A DNA stretch of 64,000 bases, taken from NCBI RefSeq assembly GCF_025822605.1, contig NZ_JACKTY010000031.1, positions 206,476 to 270,475 of the forward strand, in the 5' to 3' direction. Below are positions 17,920 to 26,388 of this stretch, piece by piece (positions within the stretch are counted from its first letter, which is position 1; every line of letters begins with the position of its first letter). The position numbers were made by a program, and so were the translations under genes. The notes under the pieces are model-generated. The model worked only from the letters and a program-made list of their open reading frames with translations. It did not search any database and had not been told where the DNA came from. This DNA comes from Mycolicibacterium komossense (lineage in GTDB: Bacteria; Actinomycetota; Actinomycetes; Mycobacteriales; Mycobacteriaceae).

Positions 17920-19116
17920 ATGACCACCATCGAGCGCAGCGATATCCGCACCGTCGAGGACGTCCTGGCCCGCATCCGTGACATCGCACCCCTGTTGCAG
18001 AAGAACGCCGCCAGCTCCGAGACCGAGCGCCGGGTCTCCGACGAAACCATCACTGCACTCAAGGAAGCCGGAGTCTTCCGCCTGGCCGTGCCCCGCCGCT
18101 ACGGCGGACTGGAAACCGACCTGCGCACCATGCTCGAGGTGTCGGCCGCTATCGCCGAGGCCGACGGCGGGCCGTCCTGGGTCGCCACACTGTCCAGTAT
18201 CAACTCCTGGGCCGCCGGACTGGCCACCGTCAAGACCCAGGACGAAGTGTGGGCGGGCGGACCCGACACCATCCTGGCCGGGGTTATCGCGCCGACGGGC
18301 AAGGCCCGCAAGGTTCCCGGCGGTTACCAGGTCAGCGGTAGCTGGGCCTACTCCTCGGCCAGCCTGCACGCAGAGTGGGCCTCTGGAGGGGTTCATCTTG
18401 TGGACGACGGTGACCAGATCATCGACCAGGGCATGGTCTACCTCCCGAAAGCCGACTTCCGGATCGAAGACACCTGGTATGTCACGGGCATGCGATCCTC
18501 GGGAAGCAACACCATCGTCACCGAGGACGTGTTCGTGCCCGAGCACCGGTACACCTCGATGATCCCTATGGTCACCGGGCAGTACATCAGCGACCACCCC
18601 GACGCGCCGCTCTACCGGTCGGCCCTGGCGCCAATGCTGGTCATGGTACTCGTCGGACCTCAACTCGGATTCGGTCGCGCGGCTTTGGACCTGGTGATCC
18701 GCAAGGGTGCGACGAAGTCGTTGGCCTACACCGTCTTCGAGCAGAATCGGGACTCGGTGGCGTTCCAGCTGCTGGTCGCTGAGGCGGCGATGAAGGTAGA
18801 GACCGCACACCTGCACGCCTTCCGCGCAGCCGAGGACGTCATGCGTTACGCCGACGCCGGCGAGTTCCCCGACGTGACGGCCCGCGCACGCGTCCGTGGT
18901 GACGCCGCGATCGCGCTGCGCAGCATCAACGACGCCATCAACACCTTACTCAACGCCAACGGGGCCGGTAGCTTCGCCGAAGTCAATGCGATGCAACGCA
19001 TCTGGCGTGATTCGAACGTCGCCGCCCGCCATGCCGTGATGCTGCCCCAGGTTTCGATGGAGACCTACGGCAAGGCGCTACTCGGTATCCAAGAGCACAT
19101 CACGCCCATCCTCTGA
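17920..19116 (+). CDS. Acyl-CoA-dehydrogenase-fold flavin hydroxylase (HsaA-like)
   Basis: The 398-residue protein has the acyl-CoA dehydrogenase fold with an N-terminal helical domain (VFRLAVPRRYGGLETD), a central beta domain (YQVSGSWAYSSAS, then WYVTGMRSSGSNT) and a C-terminal helix bundle. These features match group D flavin monooxygenases such as HsaA and p-hydroxyphenylacetate hydroxylase C2. They use reduced flavin from a partner reductase to hydroxylate phenols. No reductase gene is adjacent, so one would have to come from elsewhere. It is the third gene of the VOC/FAH operon and ends eight bases from the convergent amidohydrolase. Confidence 0.8.
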   Translation: MTTIERSDIRTVEDVLARIRDIAPLLQKNAASSETERRVSDETITALKEAGVFRLAVPRRYGGLETDLRTMLEVSAAIAEADGGPSWVATLSSINSWAAGLATVKTQDEVWAGGPDTILAGVIAPTGKARKVPGGYQVSGSWAYSSASLHAEWASGGVHLVDDGDQIIDQGMVYLPKADFRIEDTWYVTGMRSSGSNTIVTEDVFVPEHRYTSMIPMVTGQYISDHPDAPLYRSALAPMLVMVLVGPQLGFGRAALDLVIRKGATKSLAYTVFEQNRDSVAFQLLVAEAAMKVETAHLHAFRAAEDVMRYADAGEFPDVTARARVRGDAAIALRSINDAINTLLNANGAGSFAEVNAMQRIWRDSNVAARHAVMLPQVSMETYGKALLGIQEHITPIL

Positions 19117-19124
19117 ACCGTCAG

Positions 19125-20525
19125 TCATGGTCGCTTACTCCCGCACGCACCTGTTGGCGCAGTCGTCGGCGCACGACGCGTCGGACCACCCGGCCGCGGA
19201 GGCGTTCGACCGCGCCCGGGTGGCGGACGTGGTTGGCGAATCGCTCCCCCCGATTGCTGGACGCTGCCCTTGATGTCATCGATGCTGGTCTCGAGGAGGA
19301 GGTGATCGCGTTTGCGCCAGATGCCGCCGATCATGACCGATTCGACGTTGCCGGGGTGAGCGTGCAATGCCGCGGCAACGGGATCGTGCAGTGGCCACAG
19401 ATTCAGTCGGCGGGTATCGATGACGACAAGGTCGGCCTGCAGGCCTGGCTGGATACGACCGATCCGGTCGGCCAATCCGAGTGCGCGCGCTCCTTCAATG
19501 GTGACCCACGATAACGCCTGTTTTGCCCTGATCTCCAACGACTCCGTCCCGAGCCCCGTGCGCTGGTGTTTCAGGTCATGCGTATGGCCGCGTTGCAGCG
19601 CAAGGGTGATGCGGGCGGCGACGAGAACCTCACCGGGCGTGGCGATCTCGGTGTCGGTACCCAACGAGGGGGCCGTACCGATACGCAGCAATTGCCTGGT
19701 CAGCGACGTGCAGTGGCCCTGACCTAGCTCGTTCTCGGGGGTCGAGGTGAGACTGACACCGGCATCGGCCAGTCGCTGGACCCAGGCGCCGGTCAACCCG
19801 ACGCCGTGCACGATGTTGACCCCCGGACCCCACAGACCAGCCACCCCGACGGCCCGCCACCCAGGGTTTGGCGGTCCGGCGCTTTGGTGCATCGAGGCCA
19901 GGATTCCGCGCTCGGCGGCGGCGCGCAGATCGGCGATCGCCACCTCCGGTTTGGACAGCTGCGGTCCCTCCACGGCCATCCCCATCGACAGCAGGTCGCT
20001 GGCGCCGATCGGTCCGCGCAGCAGGCGGTCGACTTCGCCGGTGTCGTGCGGACGCTCCCGCACGCTGTGCGGCGTGCCGTGCAGAAACACCGCGCGGACC
20101 CCGGCTCGGGTCAACGCGTCGACGCCGGCATCGGCATGCTCGGGGGTGACGCAGTTGTGGCACCAGTCACCGATGGTGGTCACGCCCCCGTCGATCTGGT
20201 TGAGGGCGCCGGCCAGCGTCCCGACGTACATGTCGTCCGGGGAGTAGCGATGGGCGACCGCGCCGTGGGCATTGGCCAGGTACTCCGGCAGAGACCAGTC
20301 GGTGCCGACGAATCGCATCGCCGTCTGCCAGGTGTGCAGATGTGCGTTGACCAAGCCGGGGATGACGACGCGGCCCGCCAGGTCGACGATGTCGGCGCCA
20401 GCGGGATCGAGCCGCCGCCCGATCTGGGTGATCCGGTCGCCCTCGACGAGGACGTCAAGAACTTCGGAGTCGGGCCGGTCCGGTGCCATGGTGATGACGT
20501 GCGCGCCCCGCAACAAGGTGGTCAA
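19125..20525 (-). CDS. Metal-dependent amidohydrolase (deaminase/chlorohydrolase type), probable frameshift near the C-terminus
   Basis: The 466-residue frame has the AtzA/SsnA-type amidohydrolase core: GLVNAHLHTWQ (HxH metal pair), a His in MHQSAG, VHGVGLT, and the metal Asp in LGTDTEI, closed by GRIQPGLQADLVVID. Such enzymes remove ammonia, chloride or amines from heterocycles with one Zn or Fe. The TTG start at 20525 has GGAAG seven bases upstream; longer frames run into the TetR gene. The tail turns into a Pro/Arg-rich run after a G6 tract (19246-19251, C6 on plus). One base fewer gives a natural-looking tail (GERFANHVRHPGAVERLRG) ending at 19121, so a frameshift or sequencing error is likely. 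Confidence 0.78.
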   Translation of the reverse strand: MTTLLRGAHVITMAPDRPDSEVLDVLVEGDRITQIGRRLDPAGADIVDLAGRVVIPGLVNAHLHTWQTAMRFVGTDWSLPEYLANAHGAVAHRYSPDDMYVGTLAGALNQIDGGVTTIGDWCHNCVTPEHADAGVDALTRAGVRAVFLHGTPHSVRERPHDTGEVDRLLRGPIGASDLLSMGMAVEGPQLSKPEVAIADLRAAAERGILASMHQSAGPPNPGWRAVGVAGLWGPGVNIVHGVGLTGAWVQRLADAGVSLTSTPENELGQGHCTSLTRQLLRIGTAPSLGTDTEIATPGEVLVAARITLALQRGHTHDLKHQRTGLGTESLEIRAKQALSWVTIEGARALGLADRIGRIQPGLQADLVVIDTRRLNLWPLHDPVAAALHAHPGNVESVMIGGIWRKRDHLLLETSIDDIKGSVQQSGGAIRQPRPPPGRGRTPPRPGGPTRRAPTTAPTGACGSKRP

Positions 20526-20564
20526 CCGCTGACTTCCGATCTTCGCCGCCCACGAGCGTCTACT

Positions 20565-20582
20565 TCCATTAATGGATACAGT
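20565..20582. promoter_or_regulatory. Candidate TetR operator upstream of the amidohydrolase (TCCATTAATGGA palindrome)
   Basis: A perfect 12-bp palindrome (20565-20576) lies about 40 bp upstream of the amidohydrolase start. Read on the minus strand it belongs to CTGTATCCATTAATGG, nearly identical to CTGTATCCATTATGG on the other side of the TetR gene (21306-21320). A matching motif on both flanks of one regulator is good evidence for its binding site. Confidence 0.6.
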
Positions 20583-20604
20583 GTTTCCGATACGATAGAG
20601 GGAG

Positions 20605-21258
20605 TCAACCCTCGTGGTGGGCCAGCCGGGCCTGTAGTCCGCCGATGAGCAACTCCAGGCCGAATTCGAACTCACTGTCCAGCGACACCGGGACGTGCTC
20701 CGCGACGGCGACCGTGGCGGGAAAGTGGGTGAGGTCAACCTCCGCCCATTCGGCGAGCTGGGGTTGGCCACCGTCAGGGGCTGTGAGCTGAAGGGCAATA
20801 CCCAAGACATAGCGCGCGACGGTGGCCCACGCCCGCAGGGCCAGCGGCGGCGGGAATCCCGCAGCCAGCAGCACGGCGAGCGCCCTCTCACGCAGTGTCA
20901 GCATGTGTGGCCCGACCGGGACGGGGTCCATCATCAGCGGTGCCACGTGCGGGTGCCTGCATAGCACGTCGAACATGCTGCGGGCCAACGTCTCACACGC
21001 CTGCTGCCACGGCAGCGATGTGAAGATGCCGGTGTCGACATTCACCTCACCCATCACCGCGTCCACGACGCGCGCTATCAGGTCGGCCCGGCCGGAGAAG
21101 TGGCGGTACAGGGTCGCGGTGCCCGAGTCCAGCCGCTGTGCAAGGGAGCGCATGGACAGTGCATCGCCACCACCCCCATCGAGGATCTCGATGGCGGCGG
21201 CGATGATCCGATCAAGCGGCACGGGCGGGCGACCCCGCGACCGAGAAGGCGTGGTCAC
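20605..21258 (-). CDS. TetR family transcriptional regulator
   Basis: The 217-residue protein has a TetR helix-turn-helix (LSMRSLAQRLDSGTATLYRHF) preceded by a basic SRSRGRPPVPLDRII leader, and a C-terminal domain of the TetR_C type seen in tetracycline-repressor-like proteins. I chose GTG at 21258, which gives a normal TetR beginning; the frame stays open to GTG at 21291. It lies between the amidohydrolase (same strand) and a divergent alpha/beta hydrolase. Both flanks carry the same CTGTATCCATTA motif, so it probably controls both transcription units and itself. Confidence 0.85.
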   Translation of the reverse strand: MTTPSRSRGRPPVPLDRIIAAAIEILDGGGGDALSMRSLAQRLDSGTATLYRHFSGRADLIARVVDAVMGEVNVDTGIFTSLPWQQACETLARSMFDVLCRHPHVAPLMMDPVPVGPHMLTLRERALAVLLAAGFPPPLALRAWATVARYVLGIALQLTAPDGGQPQLAEWAEVDLTHFPATVAVAEHVPVSLDSEFEFGLELLIGGLQARLAHHEG

Positions 21259-21293
21259 GAGCTCAAGTATGACGAGGCTTGACACAGGCACAA

Positions 21294-21324
21294 ATTATGG
21301 CAACGCTGTATCCATTATGGCAAC
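21294..21324. promoter_or_regulatory. Two direct repeats of ATTATGGCAAC, 20-bp period, over the hydrolase start
   Basis: ATTATGGCAAC occurs at 21294-21304 and again at 21314-21324, two helical turns apart. The second copy overlaps CTGTATCCATTATGG and the ATG at 21317. This fits two dimers of the neighbouring TetR binding one DNA face. The start codon inside the site implies a very short or absent 5' leader. Confidence 0.6.
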
Positions 21325-22156
21325 TCGATCCGATCCCGACATTCGGCCCGATTCGCGCTTCGCCTGCGTCGATGGAACGCAGATGCACTACAAGCGCAGC
21401 GGGACCGGCCCCCCGGTGCTACTGCTGCACGGCAGCGCATCGTCGCTCTACGGAGTGGAAGCCGTCGCACAACGCCTGTGGGGCAACTTCGACGTCATCC
21501 GGCCGGATCTACCGGGGTTCGGGGTCACCGGCCCACGCCTAGACCGCGACTACCGAGTGTCGACCTACGCGACAACGATCGCTCGATTCCTCGACGCCAT
21601 CGACGTACCGCAGTGTGCGGTCGCAGGAAACTCGTTGGGCGGCAACATCGCCTGGAACCTCGCCCTGGACGCGCCGCAGCACGTGAGCGCCTTGGTGCTG
21701 ATCAACGCCACCGGCTATCCCGAGAAGGCACTGCCGGCCGGAATGGCGTTGGCCCGCAACCCGGTCATCGGTCAGGTGCTGCGCAGGGTGATGCCCCGGC
21801 GCGCTGTAGAGCGCAGCCTGCGCCAAGCAGTCGGAGATCCGACCGTCATCGACGACGCGGCGATAGATCGGGCCCACCGGTTGTGGAACCGGCCCGGCAA
21901 CCCCGCGGCGTTCGTTGACTTCGTCACCACCGATCAACCCGACCGCAGCGTCGATATCCCCAACATCACGGTGCCCACTCTGGTGTTGCGCAGCGCCGGC
22001 ATGGACGGACAGCATTATGCGCAAGACATCGCCGGCAGCATCGAGACAGTTCATCCCCACGGGGGCCACCTACTCCCCCAAGAAGACCCGGCCTGGGTCG
22101 CCGACGCGATCACCGGCTTCCTGCAGTCTCTCGCCGAAAACGGCCGTGGCCGATGA
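21317..22156 (+). CDS. Alpha/beta hydrolase (BphD/MhpC-like)
   Basis: The 279-residue hydrolase has LLLHGSASS as oxyanion segment, the nucleophile elbow AGNSLGGN (Ser), and PHGGHLLPQED supplying the catalytic His. The domain layout resembles meta-cleavage-product hydrolases, which split C-C bonds in vinylogous ketones after extradiol cleavage; simple esterase activity is also possible. The ATG at 21317 gives the first complete hydrolase start and lies inside the direct-repeat operator. The next gene overlaps by ATGA, so this opens a three-gene operon. Confidence 0.8.
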   Translation: MATRSDPDIRPDSRFACVDGTQMHYKRSGTGPPVLLLHGSASSLYGVEAVAQRLWGNFDVIRPDLPGFGVTGPRLDRDYRVSTYATTIARFLDAIDVPQCAVAGNSLGGNIAWNLALDAPQHVSALVLINATGYPEKALPAGMALARNPVIGQVLRRVMPRRAVERSLRQAVGDPTVIDDAAIDRAHRLWNRPGNPAAFVDFVTTDQPDRSVDIPNITVPTLVLRSAGMDGQHYAQDIAGSIETVHPHGGHLLPQEDPAWVADAITGFLQSLAENGRGR

Positions 22157-23046
22157 AGTACTTCGTCGCCGCCGGCGAAGATCGCCGACTCGATGCTACG
22201 GCCCGTAAGTCGCTGCGCGGGAGCTATATTCAACTTTCCAACGGCATCACTCACTACGAGTTGACCGGACCCGCGGGCGGCGACGTCGTCGTGCTGACCG
22301 GGGGCCTGACTGTTCCCCTGTTCTATTGGGACGAAACTGCCGCCGCCCTGCACGACCATGGACTGCGCACCCTGGCCTACAGTGCGTACGGGCGCGGCTA
22401 CTCCGATCGCGTCGAGGGGCCCTACGGCGAGGCACTGCTTGCCCGTCAGCTCTTGGAACTCATCGTCGACACCCTTGACGAATCAACGCCTCGGCACCTG
22501 GTCGGCGCGTCGATGGGCGCACTCGTGGCGATGGCCTATCTGGGCCGCCATGCCGCCGCCCCAACCACCGTAACCCTGATCGGCCCCGCAGGACTCAGCC
22601 CGCCACCGATGCTACAAAAGTTGTTGCTGGGCAACGACATAACCGGTGGTCTGATCGCGAAACACCTGGGGCAGCGGATCTTCGACCGCCACCAGAGGCA
22701 CAACGTGCGTGACCGCAAGCGCGCCGCCGACCTGGCTGCCATGGTCGATACCGCTTACCACTACGAAGGCTCGCTGTTTGCGTTCTTCGATACCTTGCAA
22801 CACTTTCCGCTGTTCGACCGTGCCGAGCTCTACCGGGCCACCGGCGCTCTGCCGATTCCCGCCATGCTGATGTGGGGCACCGACGACCAGGTGACCCCGA
22901 TCAGCAGCCTGGACCACGTCAACGACCTTCTGAAACCCGAGCAGTGTCATGTGATCCCGGACTGCGGGCACATGGTCCCCTTCGAGCGTCCCGCCTTCGT
23001 TGCCGAGAAGCTCGCAGCGTTCACGGCCTTCCATACGAAACGGTGA
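22153..23046 (+). CDS. Alpha/beta hydrolase
   Basis: The 297-residue protein has the elbow VGASMGALV (nucleophile Ser), a GTDDQVTP loop carrying the acid residue, and DCGHMVPFE carrying the catalytic His. The 36 residues before the core are extra relative to the preceding hydrolase. The start overlaps that gene as ATGA, and the downstream hydroxylase starts within about ten bases of this stop, so translation is coupled. Two adjacent hydrolases may handle different steps, such as C-C cleavage and ester or lactone opening; this is inference. Confidence 0.8.
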   Translation: MKYFVAAGEDRRLDATARKSLRGSYIQLSNGITHYELTGPAGGDVVVLTGGLTVPLFYWDETAAALHDHGLRTLAYSAYGRGYSDRVEGPYGEALLARQLLELIVDTLDESTPRHLVGASMGALVAMAYLGRHAAAPTTVTLIGPAGLSPPPMLQKLLLGNDITGGLIAKHLGQRIFDRHQRHNVRDRKRAADLAAMVDTAYHYEGSLFAFFDTLQHFPLFDRAELYRATGALPIPAMLMWGTDDQVTPISSLDHVNDLLKPEQCHVIPDCGHMVPFERPAFVAEKLAAFTAFHTKR

Positions 23047-23054
23047 AGTTTCCC

Positions 23055-24611
23055 ATGACCACACAATCCTCGACCACCGACGTCGTGATCGTCGGCGCCG
23101 GGCCCAGCGGCACCGCGTTGGCGATCGACCTGACCCGCCGCGGCGTAGCCGTCCGTCTCATCGACAAGGGGACTCACGCCTTCGACGGCTCACGCGCCAA
23201 AGGGGTCCAGCCACGCACCCTGGAGGTGCTCGCGGACCTCGGTGCCATCGACGACATCCTCAACCAGGGCAGCCACTACCCGAAGATGGGTATTCACCTT
23301 GGCCCGGTGACCATTCCGTGGCGCATGATGGCCACGGGTCAGCCCGGACCCGATGTTCCGTTCCCCGATACCTGGCTGATTCCGCAGAACAGCACTGTCC
23401 GCGCTCTGCACGATCGCCTAGCCGCTCTCGGCGGCCGGGTCGAACTCGGCACCGAACTGATCGACTTCGCCACGGACGTCACCGGCGTCACCGCACAGGT
23501 GACCACCTCAGATGGAGACGAGGAGCTCGTCGCGCGCTACCTCGTAGGCGCCGACGGTGGCCGCAGCCGGGTCCGCAAACAGGCCGGGATCGAATTCGGT
23601 GGCTCCACGGACGAGGCCGACCGGATGCTGATTGTCGACGCGGCGGTCGACGGTGGTCTCTCGCGAAAGTACTGGCATGTGTGGCCCGGGCCCGGTGGCC
23701 GTTTCGCCGGAGCCTGCCCACTGCCACATTCGGAGTTGTTCCAGTGGATGATCAAGCTGGCTCCCGACGAAGAACCCCCCACCACCGCTGCAGAGATCAC
23801 CGAGAAGATCCGCACCATCACCCGAGACAAGCGGATTACTCTGCGGAACATCGCATGGCAGACGGTCTTTCGCCCAAACATCCGCCTCGCCGAGCACTAC
23901 CGTCGCGGACCGATCTTCCTGGCCGGCGACGCTGCCCACGTCCACACCCCGGCTGGGGCGCAAGGACTCAACACCGGAATTGGCGACGCGTACAACCTCG
24001 GCTGGAAACTGGCGCAGGTGCTCGCCGGGGCCGACGATTCGCTGCTGGACACCTACCAAAGTGAGCGCCAACCCATAGCCGCCGGCGTACTGGGGCTATC
24101 GACTCAAAAGTACGAGGGGCTCGGCAAACTCGACCCGTCGAGTCTCCGGCGCGGCCAGGACGAGAAACAGCTCACCCTCACCTACCACGGCGGACCGCTC
24201 GCCACCGCTACAGACCGAACCGCGACGCTGCAGGTCGGAGATCGAGCCCCCGGCGCGGATCTGGTCACCGCTGACGGTGTACGCCTGCGACTGTTCGACG
24301 CCTACCGCGGACCACACTTCACCGCCATCGCCTACGGCGACTATGCCGCCGACGAACTCGCGAAGCTGAACTGGCCTGCCGAAGGTGCGCAGCTCAAACG
24401 CCTCCATGTCGAGGTGGCCGCCGCTCACACCCAGGACGCCGATCACGTGCTGAGCGACCCGACCGGGGACTTCGCTCGTATCTACGGGCTCTCGCGGTCC
24501 GCGGTCCTGCTCATCCGCCCCGATGGCTACGTCGGCCACATCGCCACCCACCACATCGCCGAGACGATCGGGCGAACCGTTCGAGCCGTGGCACCACGAA
24601 CACACCCGTAG
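23055..24611 (+). CDS. FAD-dependent aromatic hydroxylase (PheA/TfdB/MhpA type)
   Basis: The 518-residue monooxygenase has the GAGPSGTALAIDLTRRG dinucleotide fold at the N-terminus, a DG-type NADPH/FAD motif (YLVGADGGRSRVRK), and the second FAD motif GPIFLAGDAAHVHTPAGAQG. The C-terminal thioredoxin-like domain has lost its cysteines, as in phenol hydroxylases. The family hydroxylates phenols or hydroxypyridines ortho to an existing hydroxyl using NAD(P)H and oxygen. The ATG at 23055 is used here; a GTG at 23043 overlaps the upstream stop as GTGA and is also possible. It is the last gene of the hydrolase operon. Confidence 0.85.
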   Translation: MTTQSSTTDVVIVGAGPSGTALAIDLTRRGVAVRLIDKGTHAFDGSRAKGVQPRTLEVLADLGAIDDILNQGSHYPKMGIHLGPVTIPWRMMATGQPGPDVPFPDTWLIPQNSTVRALHDRLAALGGRVELGTELIDFATDVTGVTAQVTTSDGDEELVARYLVGADGGRSRVRKQAGIEFGGSTDEADRMLIVDAAVDGGLSRKYWHVWPGPGGRFAGACPLPHSELFQWMIKLAPDEEPPTTAAEITEKIRTITRDKRITLRNIAWQTVFRPNIRLAEHYRRGPIFLAGDAAHVHTPAGAQGLNTGIGDAYNLGWKLAQVLAGADDSLLDTYQSERQPIAAGVLGLSTQKYEGLGKLDPSSLRRGQDEKQLTLTYHGGPLATATDRTATLQVGDRAPGADLVTADGVRLRLFDAYRGPHFTAIAYGDYAADELAKLNWPAEGAQLKRLHVEVAAAHTQDADHVLSDPTGDFARIYGLSRSAVLLIRPDGYVGHIATHHIAETIGRTVRAVAPRTHP

Positions 24612-24727
24612 GGCCACACGCGCGACGTCCCAGGTTCCGACCGCCTCATCGGCGGCGGGTGGGTTTTGAACCGTGCGCAGGAAGGCGCTGGTTAGGCTGG
24701 GTGATCGTTCGACGTGAGGAGCGACGG

Positions 24728-26254
24728 GTGGTCACGTTGGACCGGCTGGTGAATGTGCTCGGGGGCTATGGGGTCCGCCTGCGCTTCTGTGCGGTGCCGC
24801 GGTCCACCGAACTGCGCAGCGTGGTGATGCCCGAGGGCGCCCACGGCCGGGTGGTGGCCGGCGATGTTCTCTTGGCCATCGGCGCCCATTCGGTGGACGA
24901 GGCGGTGCAGTGGGCGGCGGCTGCGCAGGCCGTCGCCGTGATGGTCCGCGACGGCGAGGACACCACGTTCGTCGGTGAGGGCCAGCCGATCGCGCTGATG
25001 GTGGTCGACTCAGCTGTGTCGTGGAGCGAGTTGGCCGCCATCGTTCACGGGCTGGTGCTGGAGGGCCGCGAAACCGAATCCGGGCGTGGTCCCACGGATT
25101 TATTCGCCTTGGCCGACAGCCTGGCGGACTCGATCGGCGGCGCGGTGACTATCGAGGATCCACTCTCGCGGATGTTGGCCTACTCCCGGCTGCAGCAGCA
25201 CACCGACCCGGCGCGAGTCGAGACCATCCTGGACCGGCAGGCACCCGAGCGGCTGCGCGCCCTGTTCGATGCCCGTGGAGTGTCAGCACACCTGGCGGCA
25301 TCGGACGAACCGCTCTTCGTCGCGGCGGACGCCGAACTGCAGATGACGGGGCGGATGGTCGTCGCAGCGCGCGCCGGTCGAGAGCTGCTGGGCACGGTGT
25401 GGGTCACCTGTGTCGCGCCGTTGGGCGGCACCCGCCTCGCGGCATTGACCGATGGTGCGCGCACAGTGGCCCTGCACCTGCTGCGCTCCCGCGCCAGCGC
25501 GGACTTGGAACGCCAAGTCGAATCCGAACTTGTCATCCGGTTGTTGGAAGGAACCGCGGACGCCGCAACCCTGGCCAGCAAGCTCGGGCTCCCCCCACAG
25601 CCGTTGCGGGTGATCGCCGTCCGCGCCCACCTTGGCGCCGAGCGGCATGCTCCCCTGTTGTTGGCATTCGAGCGGGCCACAACGGGTTTCGGTTGGTCGC
25701 GCCCGGGTCGCAGCGCGTTATCGGGGACCACCCTCTACACGGTGCTGCCCGGCGACGAGTCGGCGGCAGCGCACCGCTGGGTGTCCGATCTCCGGGCCGC
25801 GCTTCCCGTCGGGGTGACGGTGCTGGCCGGGATCAGCGGCGTCGCGGCCGCCGCTGAGCTCGCGGCCGCGTGCCAGGAGGCCGACGAGTGCCTTGCCCTG
25901 CATGAGAGTCGCCCGCCCGGCCATGAGCCGGCTCCGGTCTACGACGAATCGTGGGACGCCATCTTGCTGGAACGGCTCCGCACCGCTGCCCGCTCCGGGC
26001 GCACTCCGACGCGCGGGCCGGTGACCGAGCTGCGTCGCCACGATCGGCAACACGCCAGCCAGTACGTGGCGACGCTGCGGGCCTGGTTGGAGGAACAGGG
26101 TGACCCCGCCGCGACCGGTGGTCGACTCGGCGTGCACGAGAACACCGTCCGCTATCGGCTACGCAAGATGTCCGAGGTAACCGATCTGGGGTTGGACGAC
26201 GCCCGCACCCGGCTCGCGATGATGATCGAACTCACGGCCACCGACGACCACTGA
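24728..26254 (+). CDS. PucR family transcriptional regulator
   Basis: The 508-residue regulator has the PucR N-terminal sensory domain (VVMPEGAHGRVVAGDVLLAIG; family members sense purine-type ligands), a central GAF/GGDEF-like region, and a C-terminal PucR helix-turn-helix: RAWLEEQGDPAATGGRLGVH followed by ENTVRYRLRKM. The GTG at 24728 has GAGGAG seven bases upstream. It follows the hydroxylase operon and precedes the DadA gene by 134 bp, either of which could be its target. PucR proteins usually activate catabolism of nitrogen compounds, which fits the amidohydrolase and amino-acid oxidase nearby. Confidence 0.85.
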   Translation: MVTLDRLVNVLGGYGVRLRFCAVPRSTELRSVVMPEGAHGRVVAGDVLLAIGAHSVDEAVQWAAAAQAVAVMVRDGEDTTFVGEGQPIALMVVDSAVSWSELAAIVHGLVLEGRETESGRGPTDLFALADSLADSIGGAVTIEDPLSRMLAYSRLQQHTDPARVETILDRQAPERLRALFDARGVSAHLAASDEPLFVAADAELQMTGRMVVAARAGRELLGTVWVTCVAPLGGTRLAALTDGARTVALHLLRSRASADLERQVESELVIRLLEGTADAATLASKLGLPPQPLRVIAVRAHLGAERHAPLLLAFERATTGFGWSRPGRSALSGTTLYTVLPGDESAAAHRWVSDLRAALPVGVTVLAGISGVAAAAELAAACQEADECLALHESRPPGHEPAPVYDESWDAILLERLRTAARSGRTPTRGPVTELRRHDRQHASQYVATLRAWLEEQGDPAATGGRLGVHENTVRYRLRKMSEVTDLGLDDARTRLAMMIELTATDDH

Positions 26255-26388
26255 CTCTTCCGAGAGCCCGTTGTCGGATTACTCCAACAAGTCATCGGCC
26301 AGTTGTCCGATTCCGGCAAACCGATGCGAGACCATGCCCCTGACCATGGAGGCAACAACCAGTACTCAGTGAGCTGTGGAGGCATGTG

